Assembly: GCA_039918235.1 (NCBI GenBank) | Contig: JBDSHZ010000083.1 | Span: 1-64,000 of the forward strand | From: Pseudopedobacter sp039918235 | GTDB lineage: Bacteria > Bacteroidota > Bacteroidia > Sphingobacteriales > Sphingobacteriaceae | Reading direction: 5' to 3' | Length of the DNA stretch: 64,000 bases | Shown: piece by piece, positions 25,453 to 33,798 of the stretch | Position numbering within the stretch: position 1 is the first letter of the stretch | How the letters are laid out: each line of letters begins with the position of its first letter | The notes under the pieces: model-generated | What the model saw: only the letters and a program-made list of their open reading frames with translations | Database searches by the model: none | What the model was told of the DNA's origin: nothing | Program-made: the position numbers and the translations under genes

Positions 25453-25650
25453 AACATTAAAATAATTTTATTTTAATGTTAGATAACTGATTTGACATTA
25501 AAGTTGATGACAAAACAAGAACTAACATTAATATATTTTTTAATTAATGTTAGATAAGGAAATTGACATTAAAGTTCAAGGTTGAAGTATAGTTAACATT
25601 AAAAATTAAGATATTTAATACTAGATAATATTAGTGACATTAAACCAGCC
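25453..25650. repeat. Three tandem 71-bp repeats, each with an inverted repeat
   Basis: AACATT recurs at 25453, 25524 and 25595; the paired AATGTTAGATAA (third copy decayed) and GACATTAAA words recur with exactly the same 71-bp period. Unit 1 has a perfect 13-bp inverted repeat (AACATTAAAATAA/TTATTTTAATGTT). Unit 2 keeps AACATTAA/TTAATGTT; unit 3 is more degenerate. The array fills the gap between the MOSC stop codon and the fic promoter and looks like a multi-site operator. Confidence 0.7.
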
Positions 25651-25660
25651 AAAAATACAA

Positions 25661-26326
25661 CTAACTAACCTTCCTTAATAATACGGCAAATTTATCACGC
25701 CATTCCTCCGTTAATTCTTGAAGATTGGCCAAACGTTGTAGCTCTATTTTATTCTTTGAATCGTGGTAACGGATTTGATTCACATGCATGACCGAAATTT
25801 TTTCTGGATGAGATGATAAGTGTATCATTTGATCATTAGGTTTAACCACACCTTCTTTTATTGTTCTTAAATAAAAACCGGTATAACCTGTGTTCTGGCA
25901 AAGTTTTGCAAATGGTTTATAATTATACCTAATTCCAATAATATAACATGGTCCGCGTGGTTCAGATACTTCCACTACAGCTTCTCCTAATTGATAACGG
26001 TCGCCAATAAATATATTTTCCTCCAAACTGTTTTCACCTGATAGCGTTAAATTTTCACCGAAAGCACTGGGTTCAAAATCAAAGCTCAATTCCTTTTTCC
26101 AATAATTAAAGCGATCTGCACTGTAACAGCAAATTGCTTTATCATTTCCACCATGGTGCTTTTTATCATGAACCATGTCTCCTTCAAAACCGGTCATTGT
26201 TAAAAAAATATTTTCAGTGATGATGGGTTCTTTGCGAAAAGCGGTAGTAACAGACTGATGATCAGCAACCAGTTTTTCTGCCTTTCCTAGGATATTTATG
26301 GATTTGATGAGGATATTTTTATTCAT
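25661..26326 (-). CDS. MOSC domain-containing protein (YiiM-like)
   Basis: 221 residues when started at the ATG at 26326 (MNKNILIKSINILGKAEKL). The MOSC domain, related to the molybdenum cofactor sulfurase C-terminal domain, shows KHHGGNDKAICCYSADRF, the FGENLTLSG region and the conserved cysteine in EVSEPRGPCYIIGIRY, followed by a YiiM-type helical tail. Relatives of YiiM and YcbX reduce N-hydroxylated compounds with molybdenum cofactor. An upstream in-frame ATG at 26443 would add 39 residues, but those codons lie in a dispersed hairpin element, so that longer start is an artefact. Confidence 0.88.
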   Translation of the reverse strand: MNKNILIKSINILGKAEKLVADHQSVTTAFRKEPIITENIFLTMTGFEGDMVHDKKHHGGNDKAICCYSADRFNYWKKELSFDFEPSAFGENLTLSGENSLEENIFIGDRYQLGEAVVEVSEPRGPCYIIGIRYNYKPFAKLCQNTGYTGFYLRTIKEGVVKPNDQMIHLSSHPEKISVMHVNQIRYHDSKNKIELQRLANLQELTEEWRDKFAVLLRKVS

Positions 26327-26345
26327 TTTTTTACGATTGCAGGTT

Positions 26346-26414
26346 GCGTTAGGCATGGAAGCGGCATCTCCCGATTTTTCATCGGGAATACAGCGGACAG
26401 CCCGCCCGAACGCC
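26346..26414. repeat. Dispersed hairpin element, copy 2
   Basis: Reverse-complement copy of the element also seen at 31658-31748 (and more diverged at 7355-7462): GCGTTAGGCATGGAAGCGGC, a CCCGAT/ATCGGG hairpin, then AATACAGCGGACAGCCCGC and GAACGCC. It lies between the UbiA-like gene and the MOSC gene and is open in one frame, which creates a false N-terminal extension of the MOSC protein. Confidence 0.7.
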
Positions 26415-26444
26415 CCGAGCGTTAGCAATCGGGGATCGCCCAAA

Positions 26445-27326
26445 TTAAATTATAAAACTAAATAAAAGTAACATGACATACTGTAAAATTAAGGTGCCAT
26501 CAAGGTAAAAGAAATAATAATATTCATTTTTCTCCCATTTTGATTTAAAAATCAGCCATCCTGTTAAAAAAACAGTAGAAGCTAGTGCGAAGAAATCTGC
26601 ATTGAAGCCATAGGATTTAAAAAAGAAAAGCAAGATGAGGTAAGTGATTAATAAGAATTGGCAAAGTAAGTAGGATTTTTTTTCTCCAAATACAGTTGGA
26701 ATGGTTTTAAGCTTAAAAGTTTTGTCTTGAAACATATCTCTGATGTCAAAAGGAATGGTGATGGCTGTGACAAAAAGAAATCTTTTAAAGGTAAGGATGA
26801 AAATGTTTAGAAAAGAAATTTGTAATTGATGATTATGCTGCAATTCAAGCAATGGCAATGTAACTGAGCTTAATGCCCACACCAAAGCAATGAGGATCAG
26901 TTTTAAACCGGGGATATTTCTTAATCCAAATTTGCGTCCGCTAGAAGAAACAAACAGTGGCATAGAATACCCTATTGAAATAATACCGAGCACAACAGCT
27001 AGTATTTTTGAAGGTATGCTGAATAGTAAAACGAGCGGAATTAACGCTATCACTGAAATAATTGTAATGGTGAAATTCAGTTTATAATTCTTGAAAATCC
27101 ACCTTACTCTTCTGTATTTAGAATTTAAGGGATCTCGTGGTTTTTGTATGAGAATACTAAAATTGTAGGCTAATATGGTTGAGAAAAAGAGAAAAGCGAT
27201 GATGTACCATGACGGGGTAAACCCTAATAAATGATAGGTGACTAAACCCTGAGCGGCTGCACCAAGAGAAATAAATAGGTTACTGAATAAAAGAAAATCT
27301 AATGGTCTTCTGAAATAGTTTATCAT
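26445..27326 (-). CDS. UbiA-like prenyltransferase family membrane protein
   Basis: 293 residues with about eight hydrophobic helices. The second aspartate-rich motif of the UbiA family is recognisable as FDIRDMFQDKTFKLKTIP near residue 195. The first motif, expected as NDxxDxxxD near residue 55, is degenerate here (NFSILIQKPRDPLNSKYRR), so catalysis on a prenyl diphosphate is uncertain. UbiA-fold proteins attach isoprenoid chains to aromatic acceptors. The gene runs in the same direction as MOSC and the phosphoesterase. Confidence 0.72.
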   Translation of the reverse strand: MINYFRRPLDFLLFSNLFISLGAAAQGLVTYHLLGFTPSWYIIAFLFFSTILAYNFSILIQKPRDPLNSKYRRVRWIFKNYKLNFTITIISVIALIPLVLLFSIPSKILAVVLGIISIGYSMPLFVSSSGRKFGLRNIPGLKLILIALVWALSSVTLPLLELQHNHQLQISFLNIFILTFKRFLFVTAITIPFDIRDMFQDKTFKLKTIPTVFGEKKSYLLCQFLLITYLILLFFFKSYGFNADFFALASTVFLTGWLIFKSKWEKNEYYYFFYLDGTLILQYVMLLLFSFII

Positions 27327-27343
27327 TCCTCTTGAAAAAGGAT

Positions 27344-28582
27344 TTATCCTTTCTTAAGTTCAAATATGGTGATTTCTGGTAGAATTCCCACTCTGCCCGG
27401 ATAACCCAAAAAACCATAACCTACATTTACATACAATTTTTGATGGCCTTGTTTGTATAAACCATCCCATTCATCATATATATATTGCACCGGACTCCAT
27501 TTTAAAAATTTAGTATCCACACCAAATTGGGCTCCATGTGTGTGGCCCGCAAAGGAAGCATCTATACTCGGATATTTCTCTAATACTTCTGCTCTCCAAT
27601 GAGAAGGGTCATGTGACAATAAGAGTTTAACCGGTAAATCATAGGTGTTTTTTATGGCTTCATCCATTTTGCCGAACTTTGGAAAACGGCCTGCTCCCCA
27701 ATTTTCAATACCCAAAACCCCAATCTCTGCACCGTTTACTTTTAACCTTCTGTTCTCATTCATCAATAAATCCCAGCCCATTAATTGATGAACTTTTTTC
27801 AGGTCTTCCACATTTTTCAGTCGGACTGCTTCATTTGGCCAAGACTCGTAAGTCCCATAATCATGGTTGCCCAAAGTGGAATAAACGCCCAGAGGGGCTT
27901 TTACTTTAGAGAAAATATCCTGATAATCTTTCATTTCTGTTGCCCTCCCGTTTACCAAATCTCCTGTAAAGAAAATAAAGTCGGGTTTTTCTTTGAGCAA
28001 CATTTCTACACCTCCAGTCACTGCTTTTTTGTTGTAAAAACTGCCGGAGTGGATATCAGAAATCTGCCCCAGCGTAATACCATCAAATTCTTTTGGAAGA
28101 TTGGGAAAATACAAAGTCTGCTTTTTTACTTTGTAATCATAAGCACCAGAAACAATGCCCCAAGTAAGGCTTGCAAAAGGAATTGCTGCCACTGCAATAC
28201 CTGCTTTTACCAAAAATTCTGAACGGGGAATTCCATCTTGTTGTTCCTTCTTATCAGGTTCAGGCTTTACTTTCTGAATAAGAAACAGAAAAAACCTCCT
28301 GATATCATCAATAAAAAGGATAAGGATAAAAAATATTTTTGTTACAAAAGTGATAAAGAAAGCAACTAACGTAACTGTTCTTAAGCTAATATTCAAATTG
28401 AAAAATATCCCGCCAAAAACACCTAAAATCAATAGTGCCGTATAGCCCCACCATATCCATTTAAAAGTTTTTTTCTTTCTTTCATTCCATTGAGGATAGA
28501 TGTTGACGATTGCTTTGTAGCTGTAAAAATCTATCAATAATGATAAAATAGTAACTATAATTAGTGGAATAATTCTTCCCAT
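27344..28582 (-). CDS. Membrane-anchored metallophosphoesterase
   Basis: 412 residues. About four N-terminal transmembrane helices (residues 1-100) and a short hydrophobic stretch near 130-150 precede a calcineurin-like phosphoesterase domain. The two-metal motifs are in order: GQISDIHSG (about 175), FTGDLVNG (about 203), TLGNHDYG (about 238) and AGHTHGAQFG (about 347). The arrangement resembles YaeI/YkoQ-type proteins that act on lipids or other substrates at the membrane; the substrate is not known. Confidence 0.93.
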   Translation of the reverse strand: MGRIIPLIIVTILSLLIDFYSYKAIVNIYPQWNERKKKTFKWIWWGYTALLILGVFGGIFFNLNISLRTVTLVAFFITFVTKIFFILILFIDDIRRFFLFLIQKVKPEPDKKEQQDGIPRSEFLVKAGIAVAAIPFASLTWGIVSGAYDYKVKKQTLYFPNLPKEFDGITLGQISDIHSGSFYNKKAVTGGVEMLLKEKPDFIFFTGDLVNGRATEMKDYQDIFSKVKAPLGVYSTLGNHDYGTYESWPNEAVRLKNVEDLKKVHQLMGWDLLMNENRRLKVNGAEIGVLGIENWGAGRFPKFGKMDEAIKNTYDLPVKLLLSHDPSHWRAEVLEKYPSIDASFAGHTHGAQFGVDTKFLKWSPVQYIYDEWDGLYKQGHQKLYVNVGYGFLGYPGRVGILPEITIFELKKG

Positions 28583-28698
28583 GTGTATTTTTTATATTTG
28601 GATGGTTGATAGGGATCTTTTTTTAACGTCAGCTTTTGCTAGCGCTATAATCTGCTCAGGCTAATAAAAAAAGATGCTTTTATCTTATAAACTAATAA

Positions 28699-28722
28699 AG
28701 CCCATGTCATAAAACATGGGCT
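28699..28722 (-). terminator. Terminator hairpin after the MoxR-type gene
   Basis: AGCCCATGT and its complement ACATGGGCT enclose a six-base loop and are followed by a short T-rich stretch on the minus strand, 22 bp after the stop codon of the AAA+ gene. Confidence 0.6.
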
Positions 28723-28744
28723 CAAAATTAAAAATTATAAACTT

Positions 28745-30232
28745 TTAATACCTATCATTAAAATCATCTTCCTCATCATCTGCAAACTCCGAACTGAAAA
28801 GACTGTTGAACATATCCTTAAATTCAAAACCTTTTTCTAAGTATCCTTTACTCACTAAAGAGAACTCTGCTAAACCATGCAATACAAATTCCATGTAAAG
28901 CAATTGTTGGTTCTCGCTTATTCCTTTATGAAACTGTTTTACAATCTGTTTTAAGCCAGGCACTTCGTTCAATATTTTTTTATACTCCTGATCAGAAATA
29001 TCGTCTAATAAATTCAGGCTATTTCCGCTTCCAAACCAATTGATGGTTTCGGCGTAAGGATTGTCTTTTTTTGCCTTCTTCATCTTTTCAGGATCAGGAA
29101 AGTAAGTTTGTAACAATGTTTTGATGGCTTTACCGATAAGAATATTTGCCACTTTTGCCGGCCCTTCCAATTCGCCCTCATAAACCAATTCTATTTTTCC
29201 GGTTATGGCAGGAATTACGCCTAAAAAGTCGCTGATTCTTACTGCTGTTGATTTTTCACCATTGATCAGCATCCTACGTTCAGCATGAGAAATTAAATTC
29301 TCATAAGCTGAAATGGTTAAACGGGCAGAAACTCCAGATTTTTTATCAATGTATTCTGAATTTCTGGCTTCAAAAGCAATTTGCTCAATTAAGTCTTTTA
29401 CCAAACCATCTGCTTCCACCACTTTTTGTTCAGGTGTAATTAAGGCTTCTTGTTGGGTGATTTTTCTAGAAATGGCAACCGATTTTGGGTAATGGGTTAA
29501 AATCTGGCTTTCAATCCTATCTTTTAATGGTGTAACAATTGAACCACGATTGGTGTAATCCTCAGGGTTTGCAGTAAATACAAATTGCACATCTAAAGGC
29601 AATCTTAATTTAAATCCTCTAATCTGAATATCATGTTCCTGCAAAATATTAAACAATGCCACTTGAATTCTGGCCTGTAAATCCGGCAATTCGTTAATCA
29701 CAAAAATACTTCTGTGCGCTCTTGGAATCAAACCGAAATGGATCACACGCTCATCAGAGTAATTTAGCTTTTGAGTGGCTGCTTTTATAGGGTCAACATC
29801 TCCAATTAAATCGGCAACTGTAACATCAGGAGTTGCCAACTTCTCGGTGTACCGCTCATTTCTGTGCATCCAAGCAATTGGGGTATCCTCTCCATGAATT
29901 TCAATGGCATTTTTCCCGAACCAAGAAATTGGATTTAATGGATCGTCATACAATTCAGATCCTTGAATATATGGAACGTATTCATCCAATAAATTCACCA
30001 TTAAACGGGCAATTCTTGTTTTTGCCTGCCCTCTTAAACCTAGCAATAAAATATTATGCCTACTTAAAATTGCAGTCTGTAAATCTGGCATTACGGTATC
30101 TTCAAAACCTATAATTCCTTCAAAACCCAAATCTTTATCTTTTAATCTCGTAATCAGATTCTCTCTTAGTTCCTCTTTAATGGAACGACTTTTATATCCT
30201 GATTTCTTTAATTCTTTTAGTGTCTTTATCAT
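28745..30232 (-). CDS. MoxR/ChlI-like AAA+ ATPase
   Basis: 495 residues from the ATG at 30232 (MIKTLKELKK). The AAA+ core is related to MoxR and magnesium-chelatase ChlI ATPases: FEDTVMPDLQTAILSRHN, then a Walker A-like GLRGQAKTRIAR and a Walker B-like FVINELPDL, sensor-1 FTANPEDYTNRG and an arginine-finger region TPLKDRIESQ. The nucleotide motifs are non-standard (Ala for the second Gly of the P-loop and Asn for the first Walker B acid). It is followed 100 bp downstream in genome order by the VWA gene at 30349, the usual partner of MoxR-type chaperones. An in-frame ATG at 30241 falls in a palindromic repeat and is less likely. Confidence 0.88.
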   Translation of the reverse strand: MIKTLKELKKSGYKSRSIKEELRENLITRLKDKDLGFEGIIGFEDTVMPDLQTAILSRHNILLLGLRGQAKTRIARLMVNLLDEYVPYIQGSELYDDPLNPISWFGKNAIEIHGEDTPIAWMHRNERYTEKLATPDVTVADLIGDVDPIKAATQKLNYSDERVIHFGLIPRAHRSIFVINELPDLQARIQVALFNILQEHDIQIRGFKLRLPLDVQFVFTANPEDYTNRGSIVTPLKDRIESQILTHYPKSVAISRKITQQEALITPEQKVVEADGLVKDLIEQIAFEARNSEYIDKKSGVSARLTISAYENLISHAERRMLINGEKSTAVRISDFLGVIPAITGKIELVYEGELEGPAKVANILIGKAIKTLLQTYFPDPEKMKKAKKDNPYAETINWFGSGNSLNLLDDISDQEYKKILNEVPGLKQIVKQFHKGISENQQLLYMEFVLHGLAEFSLVSKGYLEKGFEFKDMFNSLFSSEFADDEEDDFNDRY

Positions 30233-30243
30233 TTGCCTCATCC

Positions 30244-30271
30244 TAAGTCCTTCTCCTTTAGAGAAGGACTT
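30244..30271. repeat. Perfect 11-bp palindrome before the MoxR-type gene
   Basis: AAGTCCTTCTC pairs exactly with GAGAAGGACTT across a five-base loop, in the short gap between the VWA and AAA+ genes. The flanking CCTAAGTCC...GAGG words resemble a palindrome I recall as common in Bacteroidota intergenic DNA. It overlaps the possible upstream start codon. Confidence 0.5.
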
Positions 30272-30348
30272 TCTTGTATAATTTTTTACTTATTTATGTT
30301 TCTCATTTTATGAGCATCTTCAAATCTGCTCATCATCAAATATTCAAA

Positions 30349-31446
30349 TCATCGAACCGTTTTTCTTCTGTTTTTGATATAATCTTCAAATATGTATTCC
30401 CCTAAACCTTTTAAGGAACTGTAAAAAGCTCTCCCTCCATTTACTTCAGTAAATTTCCTTACAAACTGCTGTAAATAAGGGTCTTTCGCAATCATAAAAG
30501 TAGTGATTGGGATATTCAACTTTTTACACTGTGCCGCCATGGTCAGGGTTTTATTGATCACCTTTTTATCCAAGCCCACACTGTTTTTATAATATTTCAA
30601 GCCTTCTTTTAAACAGGTAGGTTTACCATCGGTAATCATAAAAATTTGCTTGTTATGAGTTTTTCTCCTTCTTAAAATGTCTGTTGCCAATTCTAAACCC
30701 GCGTAAGTATTGGTATGGTATGGGCCAACCTGTAAATAAGGTAAATCTTTAACCGTGATAGGCCAGGCATCGTTTCCGAAAACTACAATATCTAAAGTGT
30801 CTTTAGGATATTTGGTATTAATCAGCTCTGCTAAAGCCATGGCTACTTTTTTGGCCGGAGTAATTCTATCCTCGCCATACAAAATCATGGAATGGGAAAT
30901 GTCAATCATTAAAACAGTAGATGTTAGTGTTTTATAATCTCTTTCCTCCACTTCCAAATCTCTTTCGGTCATCATAAAATCACCTATTCCGTGATTAATC
31001 TGCGCATTCTGAATGGAAGCGGTCATGTCAATCTGATCAGAGCTGTCTCCAAACTGATATTCTCTTCTATCCGCATTTTTCTCTTCACCACTCCCACTTT
31101 GCGGCGTATTATGATTTCCCTTTCCTGATTTTTTTAATTTCCCAAAAATTTCTTCCAATGCAGATTGGCGAATGGTCTGCTCTGTTTTAGCGGTGATGTT
31201 AAATCCACCTTTCGGTCCATCGTCACCTAAATATCCTTTATTCTTTAAGTCTTCGATAAAATCGCCCATCCCATAATCATCTTTAGTGATGTTATGTTGC
31301 TTATCCAGCTCGTTCATCCATGATAAAGCCTCATTTGCATCACCAGCGGTATAATTCAGTAGTTCTAAAAAAAGCTTCAATAACTCTTCAAAACCACCGT
31401 TTGGCAACTCACTGGGCACATACTTTGAAAAACCGTAACCTCTCAT
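30349..31446 (-). CDS. VWA domain-containing protein (partner of the MoxR-type ATPase)
   Basis: 365 residues. The N-terminal half is soluble and helical with a Gly-, Asn- and Glu-rich linker (about 125-145). The C-terminal half is a von Willebrand A domain with the metal-ion-dependent adhesion site DISHS in VLMIDISHSMIL (about residue 185), followed by NTYAGLELATDILRR and MITDGKPT. There is no signal peptide or membrane helix, so it is cytoplasmic. Such VWA proteins act with MoxR ATPases in complex assembly, in the manner of ChlI/ChlD. It is transcribed just before the AAA+ gene. Confidence 0.9.
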   Translation of the reverse strand: MRGYGFSKYVPSELPNGGFEELLKLFLELLNYTAGDANEALSWMNELDKQHNITKDDYGMGDFIEDLKNKGYLGDDGPKGGFNITAKTEQTIRQSALEEIFGKLKKSGKGNHNTPQSGSGEEKNADRREYQFGDSSDQIDMTASIQNAQINHGIGDFMMTERDLEVEERDYKTLTSTVLMIDISHSMILYGEDRITPAKKVAMALAELINTKYPKDTLDIVVFGNDAWPITVKDLPYLQVGPYHTNTYAGLELATDILRRRKTHNKQIFMITDGKPTCLKEGLKYYKNSVGLDKKVINKTLTMAAQCKKLNIPITTFMIAKDPYLQQFVRKFTEVNGGRAFYSSLKGLGEYIFEDYIKNRRKTVR

Positions 31447-31657
31447 CTTCTTATTTTCTTATTTTCTTCATTAGTAACGTATGCATAAAGTTAAAAGTTT
31501 GCATAGGCATGAAGGTTTTATTTAGGTTAAATTGCTGTCATATTATTTTTCGCTATCAGGTGTCGGTTTTTAGTTGCCAGTTGAAAGTTTAGAATTTAGA
31601 GTAAAAAGTTTTAAGTGATAAGTTTTAAGCAGGAAAATTGTACGTTCCAAAATTATT
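31447..31657. other. Intergenic region with word repeats
   Basis: The divergent gap between the VWA gene and the SnoaL-like gene contains decayed words such as AGTTGCCAGTTGAAAGTTT and AAGTTTTAAGTGATAAGTTTTAAG. The same AGTTGCCAGTTGA phrase recurs in the atpF-atpH gap. No gene is seen. Confidence 0.4.
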
Positions 31658-31748
31658 GGGGCGTTTGAGCGGGCTGTCCGTTATATTCCCGATAAAAAAT
31701 CGGGAGATACCACTTCCATCCCCGCCTGTTTTCGGACAGGCCTAACGC
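31658..31748. repeat. Dispersed hairpin element, copy 3
   Basis: GGGCGTTTGAGCGGGCTGTCCG, a CCCGAT/ATCGGG hairpin, GAGATACCACTTCCAT, a second hairpin CCTGT/ACAGG and CCTAACGC. The same order and words are found, inverted, at 26346-26414. It lies about 35 bp upstream of the SnoaL-like gene. Confidence 0.7.
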
Positions 31749-31784
31749 ACCTTGCAAATTGCTCAACAAATCTTAAATTGCATC

Positions 31785-32201
31785 ATGAATAAATTAGTAC
31801 TGTTTTTAGTTTTCATCAGCTTTAGTTTTGCTGGTTTCTCTCAGGAAAAAGAAATTAAAACGCTTTTAGAAAAACAGCGTCAAGACTGGAATAAAGGTGA
31901 CATTCCTGCTTACATGAACGGTTATTGGAAATCTGACTCTTTATTGTTTGTGGGCAAAAGCGGTCCAACTTATGGTTGGCAAAAAACATTGGAGAATTAC
32001 CAAAAAGGTTATCCAGATAAAGCCGCAATGGGCTATCTAACTTTCGACATTAAAGAGGTAAGAATGATTGACGCTACCCATGGTTTTGTTTTGGGTGCTT
32101 GGCATTTAAAAAGAGAAAAAGATGAACCTCAAGGTTTCTTTACCCTATTTTTAAGAAAGTTTGGGACAGATTGGAAAGTGATAGTAGATCATTCCAGCTA
32201 A
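31785..32201 (+). CDS. Secreted SnoaL/DUF4440-like (NTF2-fold) protein
   Basis: 138 residues from the ATG at 31785; the open frame reaches a TTG 33 bp upstream but MNKLVLFLVFISFSFAGFSQ is a clear signal peptide start. The mature part has the NTF2-like pattern of DUF4440/SnoaL proteins (LLEKQRQDWNKGDIPAYMN near the start, WKVIVDHSS at the end). Members are often periplasmic or outer-membrane-associated proteins of unknown substrate. It is a single gene pointing away from the VWA gene. Confidence 0.85.
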   Translation: MNKLVLFLVFISFSFAGFSQEKEIKTLLEKQRQDWNKGDIPAYMNGYWKSDSLLFVGKSGPTYGWQKTLENYQKGYPDKAAMGYLTFDIKEVRMIDATHGFVLGAWHLKREKDEPQGFFTLFLRKFGTDWKVIVDHSS

Positions 32202-32280
32202 TTCAATTCGCTTAAATTATGATGTAGTGTTGAAATGCTCTAAAAAATTTAGAATACTGTCTACAAATAAATCAGTTTAA

Positions 32281-32312
32281 ATAAAAAAAGACTTCAATTC
32301 TTGAAGTCTTTC
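32281..32312 (-). terminator. Terminator after the fasciclin gene
   Basis: AAGACTTCAA and its complement TTGAAGTCTT enclose a three-base loop and are followed on the minus strand by a run of T residues, about 25 bp after the fasciclin stop codon. Confidence 0.75.
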
Positions 32313-32335
32313 CCTATTTCTAAAAACTTTAAATT

Positions 32336-32887
32336 TTATTTTGGAGTTACTACGCTATCAATCACGTGAATTACTCCATTTTTTTGGTTTACATCAGCAA
32401 TAGTTACAAAAGCTGTTCCGCCATTTTCATCCCATAATTTCACTTTTCCGTCTTCCATTGATGCATATAACATTCCACCTTCTACAGTAGTGAAAGCTGC
32501 TTTTCCGTTCCCTTTTTTAATAGCTTTCATAATATCAGCTGCACTATATTTTCCAGCTAATACATGGTAAGTTAAAATTTTAGTTAAAGTTGCTTTGTTT
32601 TCTGGCTTTACCAAAAATGCTACAGTTCCTTCAGGTAATTTATCAAAAGCTGCATTGGTTGGTGCAAATACTGTGAACGGACCTGCACTTTTTAAAGTTT
32701 CTACCAAACCTGCTGCTTTAACGGCTGCAACTAAAGTAGTGTGATCTTTAGAATTTACTGCATTATCAACGATATCTTTTGTTGAATACATGGCTGCTCC
32801 ACCCACCATTGGGTTTTTCTGAGCGTAAGAATTAGATGCAGTTGCGATAGCTACTAAAGCAAATGCTGCGACAATAATTTTTTTCAT
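32336..32887 (-). CDS. Secreted fasciclin-domain protein
   Basis: 183 residues: a signal peptide (MKKIIVAAFALVAIATASNSYAQ) and one FAS1 domain with the H1 and H2 conserved boxes (FTVFAPTNAAFDKLP and the closing GVIHVIDSVVTPK, plus YHVLAGKYSA between them). FAS1 domains mediate adhesion and protein-protein contact at the cell surface. The length is typical of single-domain bacterial members. It forms its own transcription unit. Confidence 0.94.
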   Translation of the reverse strand: MKKIIVAAFALVAIATASNSYAQKNPMVGGAAMYSTKDIVDNAVNSKDHTTLVAAVKAAGLVETLKSAGPFTVFAPTNAAFDKLPEGTVAFLVKPENKATLTKILTYHVLAGKYSAADIMKAIKKGNGKAAFTTVEGGMLYASMEDGKVKLWDENGGTAFVTIADVNQKNGVIHVIDSVVTPK

Positions 32888-33003
32888 TTTTTAGTTTTTC
32901 TTTTGTTTGGAGAGACTAACGGAGATTAATTCCACTTAGATTTTACAAAATAAAAAATGGCTTACAAAACCCTTACTGTCAGTAATATAAATACTTTATT
33001 AAA

Positions 33004-33798
33004 TTAAATCACCTTACGCTTTCTGATCATTTTTGAGAAGTAACCAGGGAAAAATCTTTTGATATATACAGCAAAAGTTTCTTTACCGCCAATTAAAACT
33101 TCCTCTTTATTTTGATCAATTGCTTTTAGAATTTTCATTGCACATTCTTCTGCTGTCATTCCCTCTTCCTGATTTTTATCCATCCTTCCATATTTCCCTC
33201 CGTCTTCAGTAACAGAATTAATGGTAATATTGGTTTTGATAAAACCCGGGCAAATGATATTTACAGAAACTCCTTTATCATAAACTTCATAGCGAAGAGA
33301 TTGGAAATAACCCTCTAAAGCATGCTTTGAAGCGGAATAAGTACTTCTAAATTGAGTGCCGAATTTCCCCACCAAAGAACTTAATACCACTAAATTTCCA
33401 CCTCCATTCCCAATCATTTTTGGCAATATTGCCTTACTTAAGTTTACAGTTCCCCAAAAGTTGATATCCATAATCTTCTGCTCCACCTCGGTAGCAGTTT
33501 CTAAAACTTTTGACCGCTGACTGATTCCGCCTGCATTAATGAGGATATCAATTTTCCCGTAGATTTTCCACGCTTCATCAGCCTTTAAAAATAGTGACTG
33601 ACTTTGCTCTAAATCCAATGGCAATACATGAACATCTAATGGGTTTTTCTTGCATTGCTGCTTTACTTTGTACAGCACTTCTGCTCTTCGGGAAGAGATA
33701 ATTATTTTAGCACCTTGGCCATTTAATTCATAAGCCAATGCTTCTCCAATTCCTGAGGAAGCACCTGTAATCCAAATAATTTTATTTTTAAAATTCAT
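33004..33798 (-). CDS. Short-chain dehydrogenase/reductase
   Basis: 264 residues from the ATG at 33798 (MNFKNKIIWITGASSGIGEA). The classical SDR pattern is complete: cofactor motif GASSGIG at 11-17, NAGG near 85 in place of NNAG, catalytic serine in VVLSSL, and YSASK near 155. The protein is of the DltE/YohD-like group, with a C-terminal extension GYFSKMIRKRKVI. An upstream TTG inside hemW is not needed. The gene overlaps the 3' end of hemW by 11 bp and is presumably co-transcribed. The substrate is unknown. Confidence 0.9.
   Translation of the reverse strand: MNFKNKIIWITGASSGIGEALAYELNGQGAKIIISSRRAEVLYKVKQQCKKNPLDVHVLPLDLEQSQSLFLKADEAWKIYGKIDILINAGGISQRSKVLETATEVEQKIMDINFWGTVNLSKAILPKMIGNGGGNLVVLSSLVGKFGTQFRSTYSASKHALEGYFQSLRYEVYDKGVSVNIICPGFIKTNITINSVTEDGGKYGRMDKNQEEGMTAEECAMKILKAIDQNKEEVLIGGKETFAVYIKRFFPGYFSKMIRKRKVI

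Noticed and set aside
25453..25650. Possible CRISPR-like array
   Set aside because: Three contiguous 71-bp units with similar sequence throughout and no unique spacers or cas genes; it is a tandem repeat, not a CRISPR array.
26327..26443. Long N-terminal start of the MOSC protein
   Set aside because: The extra 39 codons are repeat DNA (hairpin element copy 2).
31752..31784. TTG start of the SnoaL-like protein
   Set aside because: It would put 11 residues before a good signal peptide; the ATG at 31785 is the natural start.
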